64,000 nucleotides of DNA from the NCBI GenBank assembly GCA_016213325.1, contig JACRAY010000020.1:1-64000 (forward strand). Direction: 5' to 3'. Both the position numbers and the translations under genes were made by a program. Under the pieces are notes generated by a model, which did no database searches, had not been told where the DNA came from, and worked only from the letters and a program-made list of their open reading frames with translations. Source of the stretch: Burkholderiales bacterium (GTDB lineage: Bacteria > Pseudomonadota > Gammaproteobacteria > Burkholderiales > Burkholderiaceae_C). Shown here piece after piece: positions 1 to 8,562 of this stretch (positions within the stretch are counted from its first letter, which is position 1; every line of letters begins with the position of its first letter).

Positions 1-120
1 CGCCGCAGCTTCGTAACGACAGCTTGTCGGCGCGACAGCGCCGACCGACGCCGTCAGCGGTCCGATGCCGTGCACCGCCTGGCGCGACGAGAGCGGCACT
101 CACAAAGGCAAAAGAGGAAG

Positions 121-155
121 CCCTGGGTCCCCGCCTTCGCGGGGATGACGAGAGG
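121..155. repeat. REP-like short palindrome
   Basis: A short GC palindrome (CCCCGCCTTCGCGGGG core) followed by ATGAC lies just 3' of the minus-strand MOSC gene. This core is a common extragenic palindrome in proteobacteria. Bases 1-120 hold no convincing gene: the reading frames there lack a ribosome site and are low-complexity arginine-rich. Confidence 0.5.
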
Positions 156-195
156 TAGGCGAGATTGACGAAAGGTAAGCTGGAATGACCAGGAG

Positions 196-1047
196 CTAGA
201 AATTCCAGCTCGCAGCCACATCCTGCCCCACCCGCACCGTCTCGTCGAACCCCTCCACCACGATCGCATTCATCCCGAACGTCACCGCACCGCCCACCCG
301 CTCGTCGCGCCGGTAGGTTTGCAGCACGTCGCTGATGGCGGGGTCCATCTGCGCGGTCGCGGGGTCGATGGTCGGGATGGGGCAGCGCGGGCAAGGCTTC
401 ACCAGCTTCAGCCTGACGCCGCCGATGCGCAGCTCGTCGAGCCGGTCCTCGTCGTGCGCCTCGATGCCGCCCAGCACGATGTTGGGCCGGAAGCGTTCGA
501 TGCCCACCGCTGGCTTGCCGGCAGCCGCCAGCTTCTCGTTGAACAAGGCCAGCGAGGCTTCGCTCGCCACCAGCAGCGGATAGCCGTCGCTGAACTGGTT
601 GGGCGCCTCGGCGCCCTTCGTCCACTCCAGGTTCGACAGGCGCCGCTCGTCGGGGTCGAAGCGCGCCAGCCGCAGCTTGCGGCCGAGGAAATCGGTGAAC
701 CACTGCGCGGCGATCGCGCCCATGTCGTAGGCCTTCACCTCGTCGTCCCACACGCGCACACGCACCGGCTCCTCGACCTGCTCGATGGCCAGGTGCAGTG
801 CCAGCATGCCCGGCGCGCGCAGCACCACGTCATGGTGCTTGAGCTGGGGCTTGATGAGCGCCATGCGTGGCAGCTCGCGCTGGCTGACGAATTCGCCCTG
901 CTCATCCACCACCATCCAGGCGCGGTCGAGGTCGAAACCGGTTTCGGTGACGATGGCTTCGGCCTGCTCGACGCCCGCGCAGGACTTGACGGGGTACGTG
1001 AACAGGCGGGTGATGCGGGCGGTGACTTCGGGCTGGGCGGTACTCAT
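196..1047 (-). CDS. MOSC domain-containing protein (YcbX-like)
   Basis: The 283-residue protein has an N-terminal MOSC beta-barrel (about residues 10-120, opening ITRLFTYPVKSCAG) and a C-terminal MOSC domain (about 130-280). The conserved cysteine segment KPCPRCPIPTID is visible near residue 220. MOSC proteins bind a molybdenum cofactor or carry sulfur and reduce N-hydroxylated compounds; E. coli YcbX is the nearest named example. No separate ferredoxin domain is fused at the C-terminus. The ATG start lies 38 bp from the divergent monooxygenase gene, so the two probably share a promoter region. Family assignment is firm; substrate is unknown. Confidence 0.88.
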   Translation of the reverse strand: MSTAQPEVTARITRLFTYPVKSCAGVEQAEAIVTETGFDLDRAWMVVDEQGEFVSQRELPRMALIKPQLKHHDVVLRAPGMLALHLAIEQVEEPVRVRVWDDEVKAYDMGAIAAQWFTDFLGRKLRLARFDPDERRLSNLEWTKGAEAPNQFSDGYPLLVASEASLALFNEKLAAAGKPAVGIERFRPNIVLGGIEAHDEDRLDELRIGGVRLKLVKPCPRCPIPTIDPATAQMDPAISDVLQTYRRDERVGGAVTFGMNAIVVEGFDETVRVGQDVAASWNF

Positions 1048-1085
1048 AAAGCAGGCATTGTGCCTGCGCTCCTACAATCCCCTGC

Positions 1086-2189
1086 ATGTCCCTCCCGCTC
1101 GACGTCTGTATCCGCGGTGCCGGCATCGTGGGCCGCACGCTCGCGCTGCTGCTGGCGCGCGAACGCCTGCGCGTCGGGCTGGTGCAATCGCCGGCGCCGC
1201 CGGTGGGGCACAGCGACGTGCGCGCCTACGCGCTGAACGCACGGTCCAAGTCCATGCTGGAGGCCCTGCGCGCCTGGCCCGACGCCGCCCACGCCACCGC
1301 CGTGCTGGGCATGGAAGTGCACGGCGACGACGGCGGCCAGGTCAACTTCCAGGCGGCCCAGGAGCAGGCCGATGCGCTGGCCTGGATCGTCGACGTGCCC
1401 GCGCTGGAGCAGCGGCTGGCCGACGCGCTGCGCTACCAGCCGCAGGTGGAGCTGCTGGCCGAGCCGCAGCCCGCCCCGCTCACCGTCGTGTGCGAGGGTC
1501 GGGCCAGCGCCACCCGCGCCGAGTTCAACGTGGCGTTCGACGTCAACCAGTATGCGCAGGTCGCCATTGCGGCCCGCTTCGACTGCGAAAAACCCCATGG
1601 GCAGGTGGCGCGCCAGTGGTTTGCCGACGGCGACATCCTGGCGCTGCTGCCCATGGGAGGCGCCGCCGGGAACTCGGCCGCGCTGGTTTGGTCAGTGCAG
1701 GAGGCCCGCGCGAGCGCGCTGATGGCCCTGACGGCTGCCGAATTCGAAGCCCGGGTCGAGCAGGCTTGCGCCCAGGCGTTGGGCAAGCTCACGCTGGCCA
1801 GTGAAAGGGCGGCCTGGCCGCTGCAGCTGGCTCGCGCGCAGCGCTGGTGCGGGCCGGGCTGGGTGCTGGCCGGCGATGCGGCGCACACGGTGCACCCGCT
1901 GGCGGGGCAGGGATTGAACCTGGGGTTGGCCGACGCGGAAACGTTGGCCACCGAATTGCGGGGCCGCGAGTACTGGCGCAGCGTGGGCGACGTGAAACTG
2001 CTGCGGCGTTACGAACGCTCGCGCAAGGCCGCGGTGCTGGCCATGGGGCTGGCCACCGACGGCTTGCAGCAGCTGTTCGCGCGGCACGAAGAGCCGTGGA
2101 CGGCGCTGCGCAACTGGGGCATGCGGGGGTTCGAACTGAGCGGGCCGCTGAAGCACTGGGTGGCGCGCCAGGCGATGGGAAAGCTTTAG
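1086..2189 (+). CDS. FAD-dependent monooxygenase, UbiH/UbiF/VisC family
   Basis: The 367-residue flavoprotein begins with an FAD-binding Rossmann motif (RGAGIVGRTLALLLARERL, residues 9-27). It has the second FAD motif of the family near residue 258 (GDAAHTVHPLAGQGLNLG). These enzymes hydroxylate aromatic rings, typically in ubiquinone synthesis, using NAD(P)H and O2. It could serve as UbiH, UbiF or UbiM, and sequence inspection alone cannot choose. dsbC starts 8 bp downstream, so the two genes are probably cotranscribed, an arrangement seen in related bacteria. The family is clear; the exact hydroxylation step is inference. Confidence 0.85.
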   Translation: MSLPLDVCIRGAGIVGRTLALLLARERLRVGLVQSPAPPVGHSDVRAYALNARSKSMLEALRAWPDAAHATAVLGMEVHGDDGGQVNFQAAQEQADALAWIVDVPALEQRLADALRYQPQVELLAEPQPAPLTVVCEGRASATRAEFNVAFDVNQYAQVAIAARFDCEKPHGQVARQWFADGDILALLPMGGAAGNSAALVWSVQEARASALMALTAAEFEARVEQACAQALGKLTLASERAAWPLQLARAQRWCGPGWVLAGDAAHTVHPLAGQGLNLGLADAETLATELRGREYWRSVGDVKLLRRYERSRKAAVLAMGLATDGLQQLFARHEEPWTALRNWGMRGFELSGPLKHWVARQAMGKL

Positions 2190-2197
2190 GAAGACAA

Positions 2198-2920
2198 ATG
2201 AACAAGACACGAACGGTGCTCGGCGCCGCCGCCCTGCTCGCCGCCTGCGCCGTGATGGCCCAGGCGCCCACGCCCGAAGCGGTGATCCGCAAGAACCTGA
2301 GCGAGCGCATCCCGCAGCTGCGCCAGATCGACGAAGTGACGAAGACGCCGATGCCGGGCGTGTGGGAGGTGCGCGTCGGCGCCGACCTGTACTACAGCGA
2401 CGCCGAAGGCAACTTCGTGATCGAAGGCCACCTGATGGATGCGCGCACGCGCAAGGACCTGACGGAGGAGCGGCAGAACAAGCTGACCGCCGTGGACTTC
2501 GACAAGCTGCCGCTGAAGGACGCCTTCGTCATCACGCGCGGCAACGGCTCGCGCAAGGTGGCGCTGTTCGAAGACCCCAACTGCGGCTACTGCAAGCGCA
2601 TGGAGCGCGACCTGCAGAAGGTGGACAACATCGCCATCTACATCTTCCTGTACCCCATCCTCGGGCGCGACTCGCTGGAGAAGTCGCGCGACATCTGGTG
2701 CGCCAAGGAGCCGGCCAAGGCATGGCTCGACTGGATGGTGCGTGACGTGCGGCCGGCACAGGTGGCGCAATGCGAAGCCGCCGCGCTGGTGCGCAACGTG
2801 GAGATGGGCCGCCGCTACAAGATCACCGGCACGCCCACGCTGGTGCTGGCCGACGGCACCAAGGTGCCGGGCGCCCTGAACGCCGCGCAGCTCGAGAAGC
2901 TGCTGGCCGCGCAGAAATGA
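2198..2920 (+). CDS. dsbC: Thiol:disulfide interchange protein DsbC
   Basis: A 240-residue periplasmic disulfide isomerase. A signal peptide covers about residues 1-22 (LLAACAVMAQA), an N-terminal dimerisation domain about 23-85, and a thioredoxin-fold domain about 110-240 with the active site C129-G-Y-C132. A second cysteine pair (DIWCAKE and AQCEAA) matches the structural disulfide of DsbC. The family cis-proline appears as TGTPT near residue 212. The ATG at 2198 was chosen because the signal peptide begins there and an AGGAAG ribosome site precedes it; longer frames run back into the monooxygenase gene. Confidence 0.93.
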   Translation: MNKTRTVLGAAALLAACAVMAQAPTPEAVIRKNLSERIPQLRQIDEVTKTPMPGVWEVRVGADLYYSDAEGNFVIEGHLMDARTRKDLTEERQNKLTAVDFDKLPLKDAFVITRGNGSRKVALFEDPNCGYCKRMERDLQKVDNIAIYIFLYPILGRDSLEKSRDIWCAKEPAKAWLDWMVRDVRPAQVAQCEAAALVRNVEMGRRYKITGTPTLVLADGTKVPGALNAAQLEKLLAAQK

Positions 2921-2927
2921 CCCACCC

Positions 2928-3015
2928 CCGTTGCGCCTGCGGCGCTCCCCCCTCAAGGGGGCGCCCCCAGCGGCCCGGCAAAGCCGGATCCGCGGGGGGG
3001 CCCGCGAATCGAGCC
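2928..3015. repeat. GC-rich extragenic palindromic segment
   Basis: The dsbC/M61 junction holds strongly self-complementary sequence: CCCCCTCAAGGGGGCGCC, then CGGCCCGGCAAAGCCGGATC, then runs of G and C. It resembles extragenic repeats common in Comamonadaceae, and I see no other full copy in the window. It could form stacked hairpins that attenuate transcription between the two genes. Confidence 0.45.
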
Positions 3016-3031
3016 CGATGGAGCGCCTGAG

Positions 3032-4789
3032 TTGACCGCGGCCCGTGGTGCAGCGGTCCACTTGCGGGTGGAAGCGGCGGACCTGCACGCGCACCTGTAC
3101 CACGTCACCCTCACCATCGAGCAGCCCGAGGCGCCGCAGCGCCTGTCGCTGCCCGTGTGGATTCCCGGCAGCTACCTGGTGCGCGAATTCTCGCGCCACC
3201 TGCAGCGCGTGGCGGCCCGGCAGGACGGCAAGGCGGTCGCGGCCCAGCAGCTCGACAAGTGCACCTGGCAGGTCGACTGCATGGCGTCGAGCCCGCTGGT
3301 GGTGACCTACGAGGTCTACGCCTTCGACAACTCGGTGCGCACCGCCTGGCTCGATCAGCAGCGCGGCTTCTTCAACGGCACCAGCCTGTGCCTGAAGGTG
3401 CACGGGCAGGAAGGCCTGCCGCACGAACTGGAAGTCGTACCCGGCGAGGCGCCCTCCCATTGGGAAATGGCCTGCCCGCTGCCCGCCGTAAAGGCCAACC
3501 GGCGCGGCTTCGGCACCTATGCCGCGCAGGACTACGACGAGCTGGTCGACAGCCCGGTGGAACTGGGCGCCTTCTTCTCGGGCGAGTTCAAGGCCTGCGG
3601 CGTGCCGCACCGCTTCGTGGTGGCGGGCGCCGCCGAATCGTTCGACAGCGCGCGGCTGCTGGCCGACGTGCAAAAGATCTGCGAGCAGCAGATCCGCTTC
3701 TGGCACGACCGGAAGCGCCCACCCCACAAGAACTACCTGTTCATCCTGAACGTGGTGGACGACGGCTACGGCGGGCTCGAGCACCGCAACTCCACCGCGC
3801 TGATCGCGTCGCGCCGCGACCTGCCGCGCGTGGGCGACGCGCGCATGGGCGACGGCTACGTGACCTTGCTGGGCCTCATCAGCCACGAGTACTTCCACAC
3901 CTGGAACGTCAAGCGGCTGCGCCCTGCGGAGTTCGCGCGCTACGACTACGCGCAGGAGAACTACACGCAGCTCTTGTGGTTCTTCGAAGGCTTCACCAGC
4001 TACTACGACGACCTGCTGCTCAAGCGCGCCGGCGTCATCGACGAGGCCACCTACGTCAAGCTGCTGAACAAGACCGTCAACCAGGTGATGCAGGGCCCGG
4101 GCCGCGAGGTGCAGTCGGTGGCGCAGGCCAGCTTCGACGCCTGGGTCAAGTACTACCGGCAGGACGAGAACACGGCCAACGCCACGGTGAGCTACTACAC
4201 CAAGGGTTCGCTGGTGGCGCTGTGCTTCGACCTCACGCTGCGCAGCGAAGGCCACGCGACGCTGGACCAGGTGATGCGCGCGTTGTGGCAGCGCTGCAAG
4301 GCCGGGCCCATGGCCGAGGCCGACTTCGCGGCCGTGCTGAAAGAGCTGGGCGGCCGCGCTTTCACGCGCGAGCTGGCCGCGTGGGTGCACGGCACGCGCG
4401 ACCTGCCACTGAAGGAGCTGCTGGAGACGCAGGGCATTGCCGCCATCGAAGAGCCCGCGCAGCTGCAGCAGCGGCTGGGCCTGCGCGTGACCGAGTCGAA
4501 CAACGCCATCGTGGTGAAGAACGTGCTGCGCGGCGGCGCCGGCGAGCAGGCCGGCTTTGCGGCCAACGACGAATGGATCGGCGTGGAGGTGGCTGGCAAC
4601 GCCTGGCGGCTCGCCAAGCTGGACGACCTGACGCTGTACGCCGGCTCGCACCGCAAGGTGACGGCCATCGCCGCTCGCGACCGGCGGCTGTTGCGGCTGG
4701 AACTCAACATCCCGCAGGCCGCCACCACCTGGCGCCTGGCGCTGCGTGACGCGGCGCGGGCGCAATCATGGCTGGGCGCCCAGGGCTGA
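3032..4789 (+). CDS. M61 family metallopeptidase (glycyl aminopeptidase-like) with PDZ domain
   Basis: The 585-residue protein has an N-terminal beta domain with the family motif WIPGSYLVREFSRH (about 43-56). The zinc site is H285-E-Y-F-H289, followed by the downstream FFEGFTSYYDD segment that carries the third ligand glutamate. A PDZ-like domain occupies about residues 470-560 (GLRVTESNNAIVVKNVLRGG). M61 enzymes cleave N-terminal glycine or alanine. A TTG codon at 3032 is taken as start because no in-frame ATG occurs before residue 84, which would destroy the N-terminal domain. No signal peptide is evident, so it may be cytoplasmic. The 3' end overlaps the next gene by 22 bp. Confidence 0.88.
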   Translation: MTAARGAAVHLRVEAADLHAHLYHVTLTIEQPEAPQRLSLPVWIPGSYLVREFSRHLQRVAARQDGKAVAAQQLDKCTWQVDCMASSPLVVTYEVYAFDNSVRTAWLDQQRGFFNGTSLCLKVHGQEGLPHELEVVPGEAPSHWEMACPLPAVKANRRGFGTYAAQDYDELVDSPVELGAFFSGEFKACGVPHRFVVAGAAESFDSARLLADVQKICEQQIRFWHDRKRPPHKNYLFILNVVDDGYGGLEHRNSTALIASRRDLPRVGDARMGDGYVTLLGLISHEYFHTWNVKRLRPAEFARYDYAQENYTQLLWFFEGFTSYYDDLLLKRAGVIDEATYVKLLNKTVNQVMQGPGREVQSVAQASFDAWVKYYRQDENTANATVSYYTKGSLVALCFDLTLRSEGHATLDQVMRALWQRCKAGPMAEADFAAVLKELGGRAFTRELAAWVHGTRDLPLKELLETQGIAAIEEPAQLQQRLGLRVTESNNAIVVKNVLRGGAGEQAGFAANDEWIGVEVAGNAWRLAKLDDLTLYAGSHRKVTAIAARDRRLLRLELNIPQAATTWRLALRDAARAQSWLGAQG

Positions 4790-5793
4790 AGCTGCTGGCC
4801 GCGGGCGTGCTGCTCGCGCACCTCGTCGCGCTGGACCAGGTTGCGGGCGGGTTGCAGCACGGCTCGGTGCTCAAGCCGACCGCGACGCCCATGTTCACGC
4901 GGCTGCTGAAGCCCGAAGAGCCGCCGCCCGTGGCCGCGCCACCGCAGCCGCCGCCCAAGCCGCCGCCGCCGCGCCGCGCCCGCATGAAGCCGCTGCCCGA
5001 AGTGGCGATGCCGGCCCCGTTACCCGATCCGCTGCCGGAGCGGTCCGTCCCGGAGACCGTGACCCCGACGGTGGTGGCGCAGGAACCGCCGCCGCCGGTT
5101 GCCGCACCTGAACCGGTGGCTTCACCGCCTGATGCAGCGGCTTCGGCGGCGCTGGCCAACTGGCCGGTGGACACGCGCGTGAGCTACCGGCTCACCGGCA
5201 ATTACCGCGGCGAGCTGTTTGGCGACGCGCGTGTGCAGTGGCAACGCGACGGCGCCAGCTACCAGGTGCGGCTGGACGCCGACATCCCGCCTTTCGTCAC
5301 GGTGCTCATCACCAGCCAGGGCGAGGTGACCGACCAGGGGCTGGCGCCGCGCGCATACGAAGAAGCGTGGGCCGGCCGCCGGCGCGGCGCGCGCTTCGGC
5401 GAGCGCGCGCTGCAACTCGAAGGCGGCAAGACGGCGCCGCGCCCCGAAGGCATGCAGGACACGGCGAGCCAGTTCGTCGAACTGTCTTATCGCTTCGCCA
5501 CCGGCCGCGCGGTGCTGGAGGTCGGCAAGACCGTGAGTTTCTGGATGGCGCGGCCCGGCGCGGTCGACCTGTGGACCTACGACATCGTCGAGCGCGAGGT
5601 GTTGCAGACACCGCAGCTGGGCGCGGTGGAGGCTTTCCGCCTGAAGCCGCGCCCCATTGCCAACCCACGCGGCAAGATCACCGTGGAGATGTGGTTTGCG
5701 CCGGCGCTGCAGTACATGCCGGTGCGGATCCGGCTGAATGCGGCGGAAGACAACTTCATCGACCTGCTGGTGGAGAAGATCGAGCAGCGCTAG
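4768..5793 (+). CDS. DUF3108 domain-containing protein
   Basis: A 341-residue protein with an N-terminal hydrophobic segment (about 7-25), a proline-rich stretch (about 50-125, PPPVAAPPQPPPKPPPP), and a beta-rich DUF3108 domain (about 135-341) starting at WPVDTRVSYRLTGNYRG. The layout, one anchor plus a proline-rich spacer plus a periplasmic domain, recalls TonB-type periplasm-spanning proteins. The family is of unknown function and is probably secreted or membrane-anchored. The start lies within the 3' end of the M61 gene, suggesting translational coupling. It ends 2 bp before an ACGCAGAAG repeat. Confidence 0.8.
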   Translation: MAGRPGLKLLAAGVLLAHLVALDQVAGGLQHGSVLKPTATPMFTRLLKPEEPPPVAAPPQPPPKPPPPRRARMKPLPEVAMPAPLPDPLPERSVPETVTPTVVAQEPPPPVAAPEPVASPPDAAASAALANWPVDTRVSYRLTGNYRGELFGDARVQWQRDGASYQVRLDADIPPFVTVLITSQGEVTDQGLAPRAYEEAWAGRRRGARFGERALQLEGGKTAPRPEGMQDTASQFVELSYRFATGRAVLEVGKTVSFWMARPGAVDLWTYDIVEREVLQTPQLGAVEAFRLKPRPIANPRGKITVEMWFAPALQYMPVRIRLNAAEDNFIDLLVEKIEQR

Positions 5794-5795
5794 CT

Positions 5796-5943
5796 GTTGG
5801 TGGTCTCCGGTTGGGTCTTGAACGCAGAAGACGCAGAAAGGAATTCAAAGAAAACGCAGAATCTTTTCTTGGAGTTCTTCTGCGTCTTCTTTTGTATTTC
5901 TTCTGTGTCTTCTGCGTTCAAGACCCAACCGGAGACCACCAAC
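5796..5943. repeat. ACGCAGAAG-family palindromic repeat, copy A
   Basis: A 148-bp inverted repeat with nearly perfect arms of about 43 bp. The left arm reads GTTGGTGGTCTCCGGTTGGG then TCTTGAACGCAGAAGACGCA; the right arm is its reverse complement ending at 5943. The A/T-rich centre has degenerate extra units (AAAACGCAGAATC). It fills the whole gap between two convergent genes, 2 bp after one stop and 2 bp before the other, so a bidirectional terminator role is plausible. Confidence 0.85.
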
Positions 5944-5945
5944 GC

Positions 5946-6830
5946 TCAACGCGCCACGATGAATCGAAAGTCCGAAGCGATCTCGCCTGTCGCCATCAGC
6001 TCCCGCTCGATACGAAACGCGCGCCGGATCCACTCGTCGTGCGCCTCGTTCGCGGGGTCGAACAGGTTGACGATGGACCCATCCAGCACCAGGTTGAGCA
6101 GCGCACCGCCCGCTGCGAAGTCATGCTCGATGGTGAAGTGCCGGCGCAGCAGGCCGTACAGCTCGCCCGCGCGCACCGCCTCGCTCGGGTCCAGCGCGAT
6201 CATCGCTTCGACGGTGGGCCGTTCGGCGCGGTAGCGGCTGCCGTCGGCCCTGGTCACCAGCTCTGCCGGCATCGCATCGAGCAGGCGATTCGCCGCGGCG
6301 AGCTGCGCATCGGTCCACTGGAAGCGCGTGGGGCCGAAGAAGTCGATGGTGACCAGCCGCCCGCCGGGCTTCAGCGCACGCCGCATTCCGGCCAAGGCGC
6401 CTTCCAGGTTCTCGATGTGGTGCAACGCCGCCTTGGCGAACACCACGTCGAACGCTTGCTCACCGAAGTCGGCATCGTTGGCATCGCCCACGACGTACTG
6501 CAGCCGGGAGGCGAGCGCGCCGCGCGCCGCGTTCGCATGCGCCACGCGCACCGGCGACAAGTCGGTGCCGACCACCGAGCCGAAGATGCCATGCTCCACC
6601 AGCAGCCGCTCGAAAGCCCCGTCGCCGCAGCACAGGCTGACCGCGCGCGCCGCACCGAACTGCGGGTAGTTCGACTCCAGGAAGTGCAGCACCGACACCG
6701 ACGCGTCGCCGAACAGCTCGCGCTGCAGCAGCGCCATCACCGCCGGGTGGTCGGCCCAGTCGACGTAGCCGCGGCCGCCCTGCCGGGCCTGCCACTCGTC
6801 CCAGTGGCGTGCCGCGTCGCCGGCCGTCAC
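5946..6830 (-). CDS. Class I SAM-dependent methyltransferase
   Basis: A 294-residue protein with a Rossmann-fold methyltransferase domain (about 65-190). Motif I is AVSLCCGDGAFERLL, the acidic loop of motif II is VVGTDLSP, and motif III/IV is FDVVFAKAALHHI. The C-terminal half (about 190-294) probably forms the substrate lid. The substrate is unknown. The GTG start at 6830 overlaps the paaK stop in a GTGA arrangement, so it is read as the last gene of the paaG-paaI-paaK operon; a longer in-phase reading through paaK was rejected as a shadow. A role linked to phenylacetate metabolism is only positional inference. Confidence 0.8.
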   Translation of the reverse strand: MTAGDAARHWDEWQARQGGRGYVDWADHPAVMALLQRELFGDASVSVLHFLESNYPQFGAARAVSLCCGDGAFERLLVEHGIFGSVVGTDLSPVRVAHANAARGALASRLQYVVGDANDADFGEQAFDVVFAKAALHHIENLEGALAGMRRALKPGGRLVTIDFFGPTRFQWTDAQLAAANRLLDAMPAELVTRADGSRYRAERPTVEAMIALDPSEAVRAGELYGLLRRHFTIEHDFAAGGALLNLVLDGSIVNLFDPANEAHDEWIRRAFRIERELMATGEIASDFRFIVAR

Positions 6831-8131
6831 AGCTTGCGCTGGTCGACCACGCGCTTGGCCTTGCCCATGCTGCGCTCGACGCCGCCCGACGGCCGCAGCT
6901 CCACCTGCGCCGAGGTGCCGATGTACACCTTGATCTCGTGCGCCAGCTGGGCCGCCGCCTGCTGCGCCGCCGGGCTGTCGTGCGCCACGTCGTGCCGCGT
7001 CTCCACGCACACCGTCAGCTCGTCCAGCGGGCCCTCGCGCGTCAGCACGCACTGGTAGTGCGGCGCGAGCTCGTTGCGCTTCAGGATCAGCTCCTCGATC
7101 TGCGTCGGGAACACGTTGACGCCGCGCACGATCATCATGTCGTCGCTGCGGCCGGTGATCTTCTCCATGCGGCGCATGGTGCGCGCCGTGCCCGGCAACA
7201 GGCGCGTCAGGTCGCGCGTGCGGTAGCGGACGATGGGCAGTGCCTCCTTGGTGAGGCTGGTGAACACCAGCTCGCCCAGATCGCCGTCGGCCACCGGCTC
7301 GCCGGTGTCGGGGTTCACGATCTCCGGGTAGAAGTGGTCTTCCCAGATGGTCGGCCCGTCCTTGGTCTCGATGCACTCGTTGGCCACGCCCGGCCCCATC
7401 ACCTCCGACAGGCCGTAGATGTCCACCGCATCGATGCCCATGCGCTGCTCGATCGCCTGGCGCATGTCGTTGGTCCACGGTTCGGCGCCGAAGATGCCGA
7501 TGCGCAGGCTGGACTTGGCCGGGTCCAGCCCCTGCCGCTCGAATTCGTCGGCGATCGCCAGGCAGTAGCTGGGCGTCACCATGATGATGTCGGGCCGGAA
7601 GTCGTGAATCAGTTGCACCTGCCGCTCGGTCTGGCCGCCGCCGAACGGCACGACAGTCAAGCCAAGGCGTTCGGCGCCGTAGTGCGCGCCTAACCCGCCG
7701 GTGAACAGGCCGTAGCCGTAGCTCACATGCACCATGTCACCCGGCCGCGCGCCCGAGGCGCGAAGACTGCGCGCCACCACGTGCGCCCAGGTGTCGATGT
7801 CGTTCTTCGTGTAGGCCACCACCGTCGGCTTGCCGGTGGTGCCGCTGGACGCATGGATGCGCACGCACTGCTCGCGCGGCACGGCCAGCATGCCGAAGGG
7901 GTAGCTGTCGCGCAGGTCGTGCTTGGTGGTGAACGGGAACTTCTTCAGGTCGTCCAGCGACTTCAGGTCGTCGGGCCGCACGTCGGCCTGGTTGAACTTG
8001 CGCCGGTACACGGGCGAGTTGGCATAGGCGTGGTGCAGCGTCGCCTTCAGGCGCTTGAGTTGCAGCATGCGCAGCTCGTCGATGCTCGCCTTTTCGATGG
8101 CCTCCAACGGGAAAGCGTTCGTCACGTTCAC
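6827..8131 (-). CDS. paaK: Phenylacetate--CoA ligase PaaK
   Basis: A 434-residue adenylate-forming ligase of normal PaaK length. It shows the AMP-binding motif HASSGTTGKPTVVAYT (about 93-108), the A5-type motif YGLSEVMGPG, and the RTRDLT and GRSDDMMIVRGVNVFPTQIE segments typical of PaaK. It activates phenylacetate to phenylacetyl-CoA with ATP, the first step of aerobic phenylacetate degradation. The start is GTG, overlapping the paaI stop (GTGA), which indicates tight coupling. The epoxidase genes paaABCDE are not in this window and would have to lie elsewhere. Confidence 0.95.
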   Translation of the reverse strand: MNVTNAFPLEAIEKASIDELRMLQLKRLKATLHHAYANSPVYRRKFNQADVRPDDLKSLDDLKKFPFTTKHDLRDSYPFGMLAVPREQCVRIHASSGTTGKPTVVAYTKNDIDTWAHVVARSLRASGARPGDMVHVSYGYGLFTGGLGAHYGAERLGLTVVPFGGGQTERQVQLIHDFRPDIIMVTPSYCLAIADEFERQGLDPAKSSLRIGIFGAEPWTNDMRQAIEQRMGIDAVDIYGLSEVMGPGVANECIETKDGPTIWEDHFYPEIVNPDTGEPVADGDLGELVFTSLTKEALPIVRYRTRDLTRLLPGTARTMRRMEKITGRSDDMMIVRGVNVFPTQIEELILKRNELAPHYQCVLTREGPLDELTVCVETRHDVAHDSPAAQQAAAQLAHEIKVYIGTSAQVELRPSGGVERSMGKAKRVVDQRKL

Positions 8132-8562
8132 TCCTCGGGGATCACGGTGCCTTGTATCTGGGCACTCTTGCCGCGGAACATCGCCACCACCTCGCCCTTC
8201 TGGTTGGTGACGCGCATGTCGTAGATGCCGTGCCGGCCCTGCAGCACCTGCTCGACGCCTTCGCAGGTGAGCACGTCGCCGAGCTGCCCGGGCTTCAGGA
8301 ACTCGATGGTGCAGCCCGCCGCCACCGCCACCTTGTTGTGGCTGTTGCAGGCGAAGGCAAAGGTGGAGTCGGCCAGCGTGAAGATGAAGCCGCCGTGGCA
8401 GATGCGGTGGCCATTGAGCATCTCCTCGCGCACCGTCATGCGCATCGCGGCGCGGCCCGGCTCGCAGCTCACAAGCTGCATCTGCATGAATTCGCGGCTG
8501 GCCCGGTCGGCGTCGAACATGGCCTGGCCGACGCGGGCGGCGAGTTGCCTCGGTTCGCCCAT
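8128..8562 (-). CDS. paaI: Hydroxyphenylacetyl-CoA thioesterase PaaI
   Basis: A 144-residue single hotdog-fold thioesterase. The family signature is visible as NGHRICHGGFIFTLADSTFA (about 60-79), with the catalytic Asp in LADS and the HGG turn. PaaI hydrolyses stalled CoA thioesters of ring-hydroxylated phenylacetates and rescues CoA. The ATG overlaps the paaG stop by one base (TGATG), and its own stop overlaps the paaK start by four. This rules out the longer reading that runs back through paaG. Confidence 0.93.
   Translation of the reverse strand: MGEPRQLAARVGQAMFDADRASREFMQMQLVSCEPGRAAMRMTVREEMLNGHRICHGGFIFTLADSTFAFACNSHNKVAVAAGCTIEFLKPGQLGDVLTCEGVEQVLQGRHGIYDMRVTNQKGEVVAMFRGKSAQIQGTVIPEE

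Noticed and set aside
2186..4765. Long minus-strand frame of 859 codons over dsbC and the M61 gene
   Set aside because: It is antisense to two clear genes with motif support; it is His/Arg/Val-rich and has no ribosome site, as expected for GC-rich shadow frames.
5820..5930. CRISPR array in the ACGCAGAAG repeats
   Set aside because: Units are 9 bp, arranged as inverted arms without regular spacers, and no cas gene is near.
5946..7478. A 510-codon frame joining part of paaK to the methyltransferase
   Set aside because: The paaK reading is complete in another frame; the joint frame lacks a start and the GTGA junction sets the methyltransferase start at 6830.
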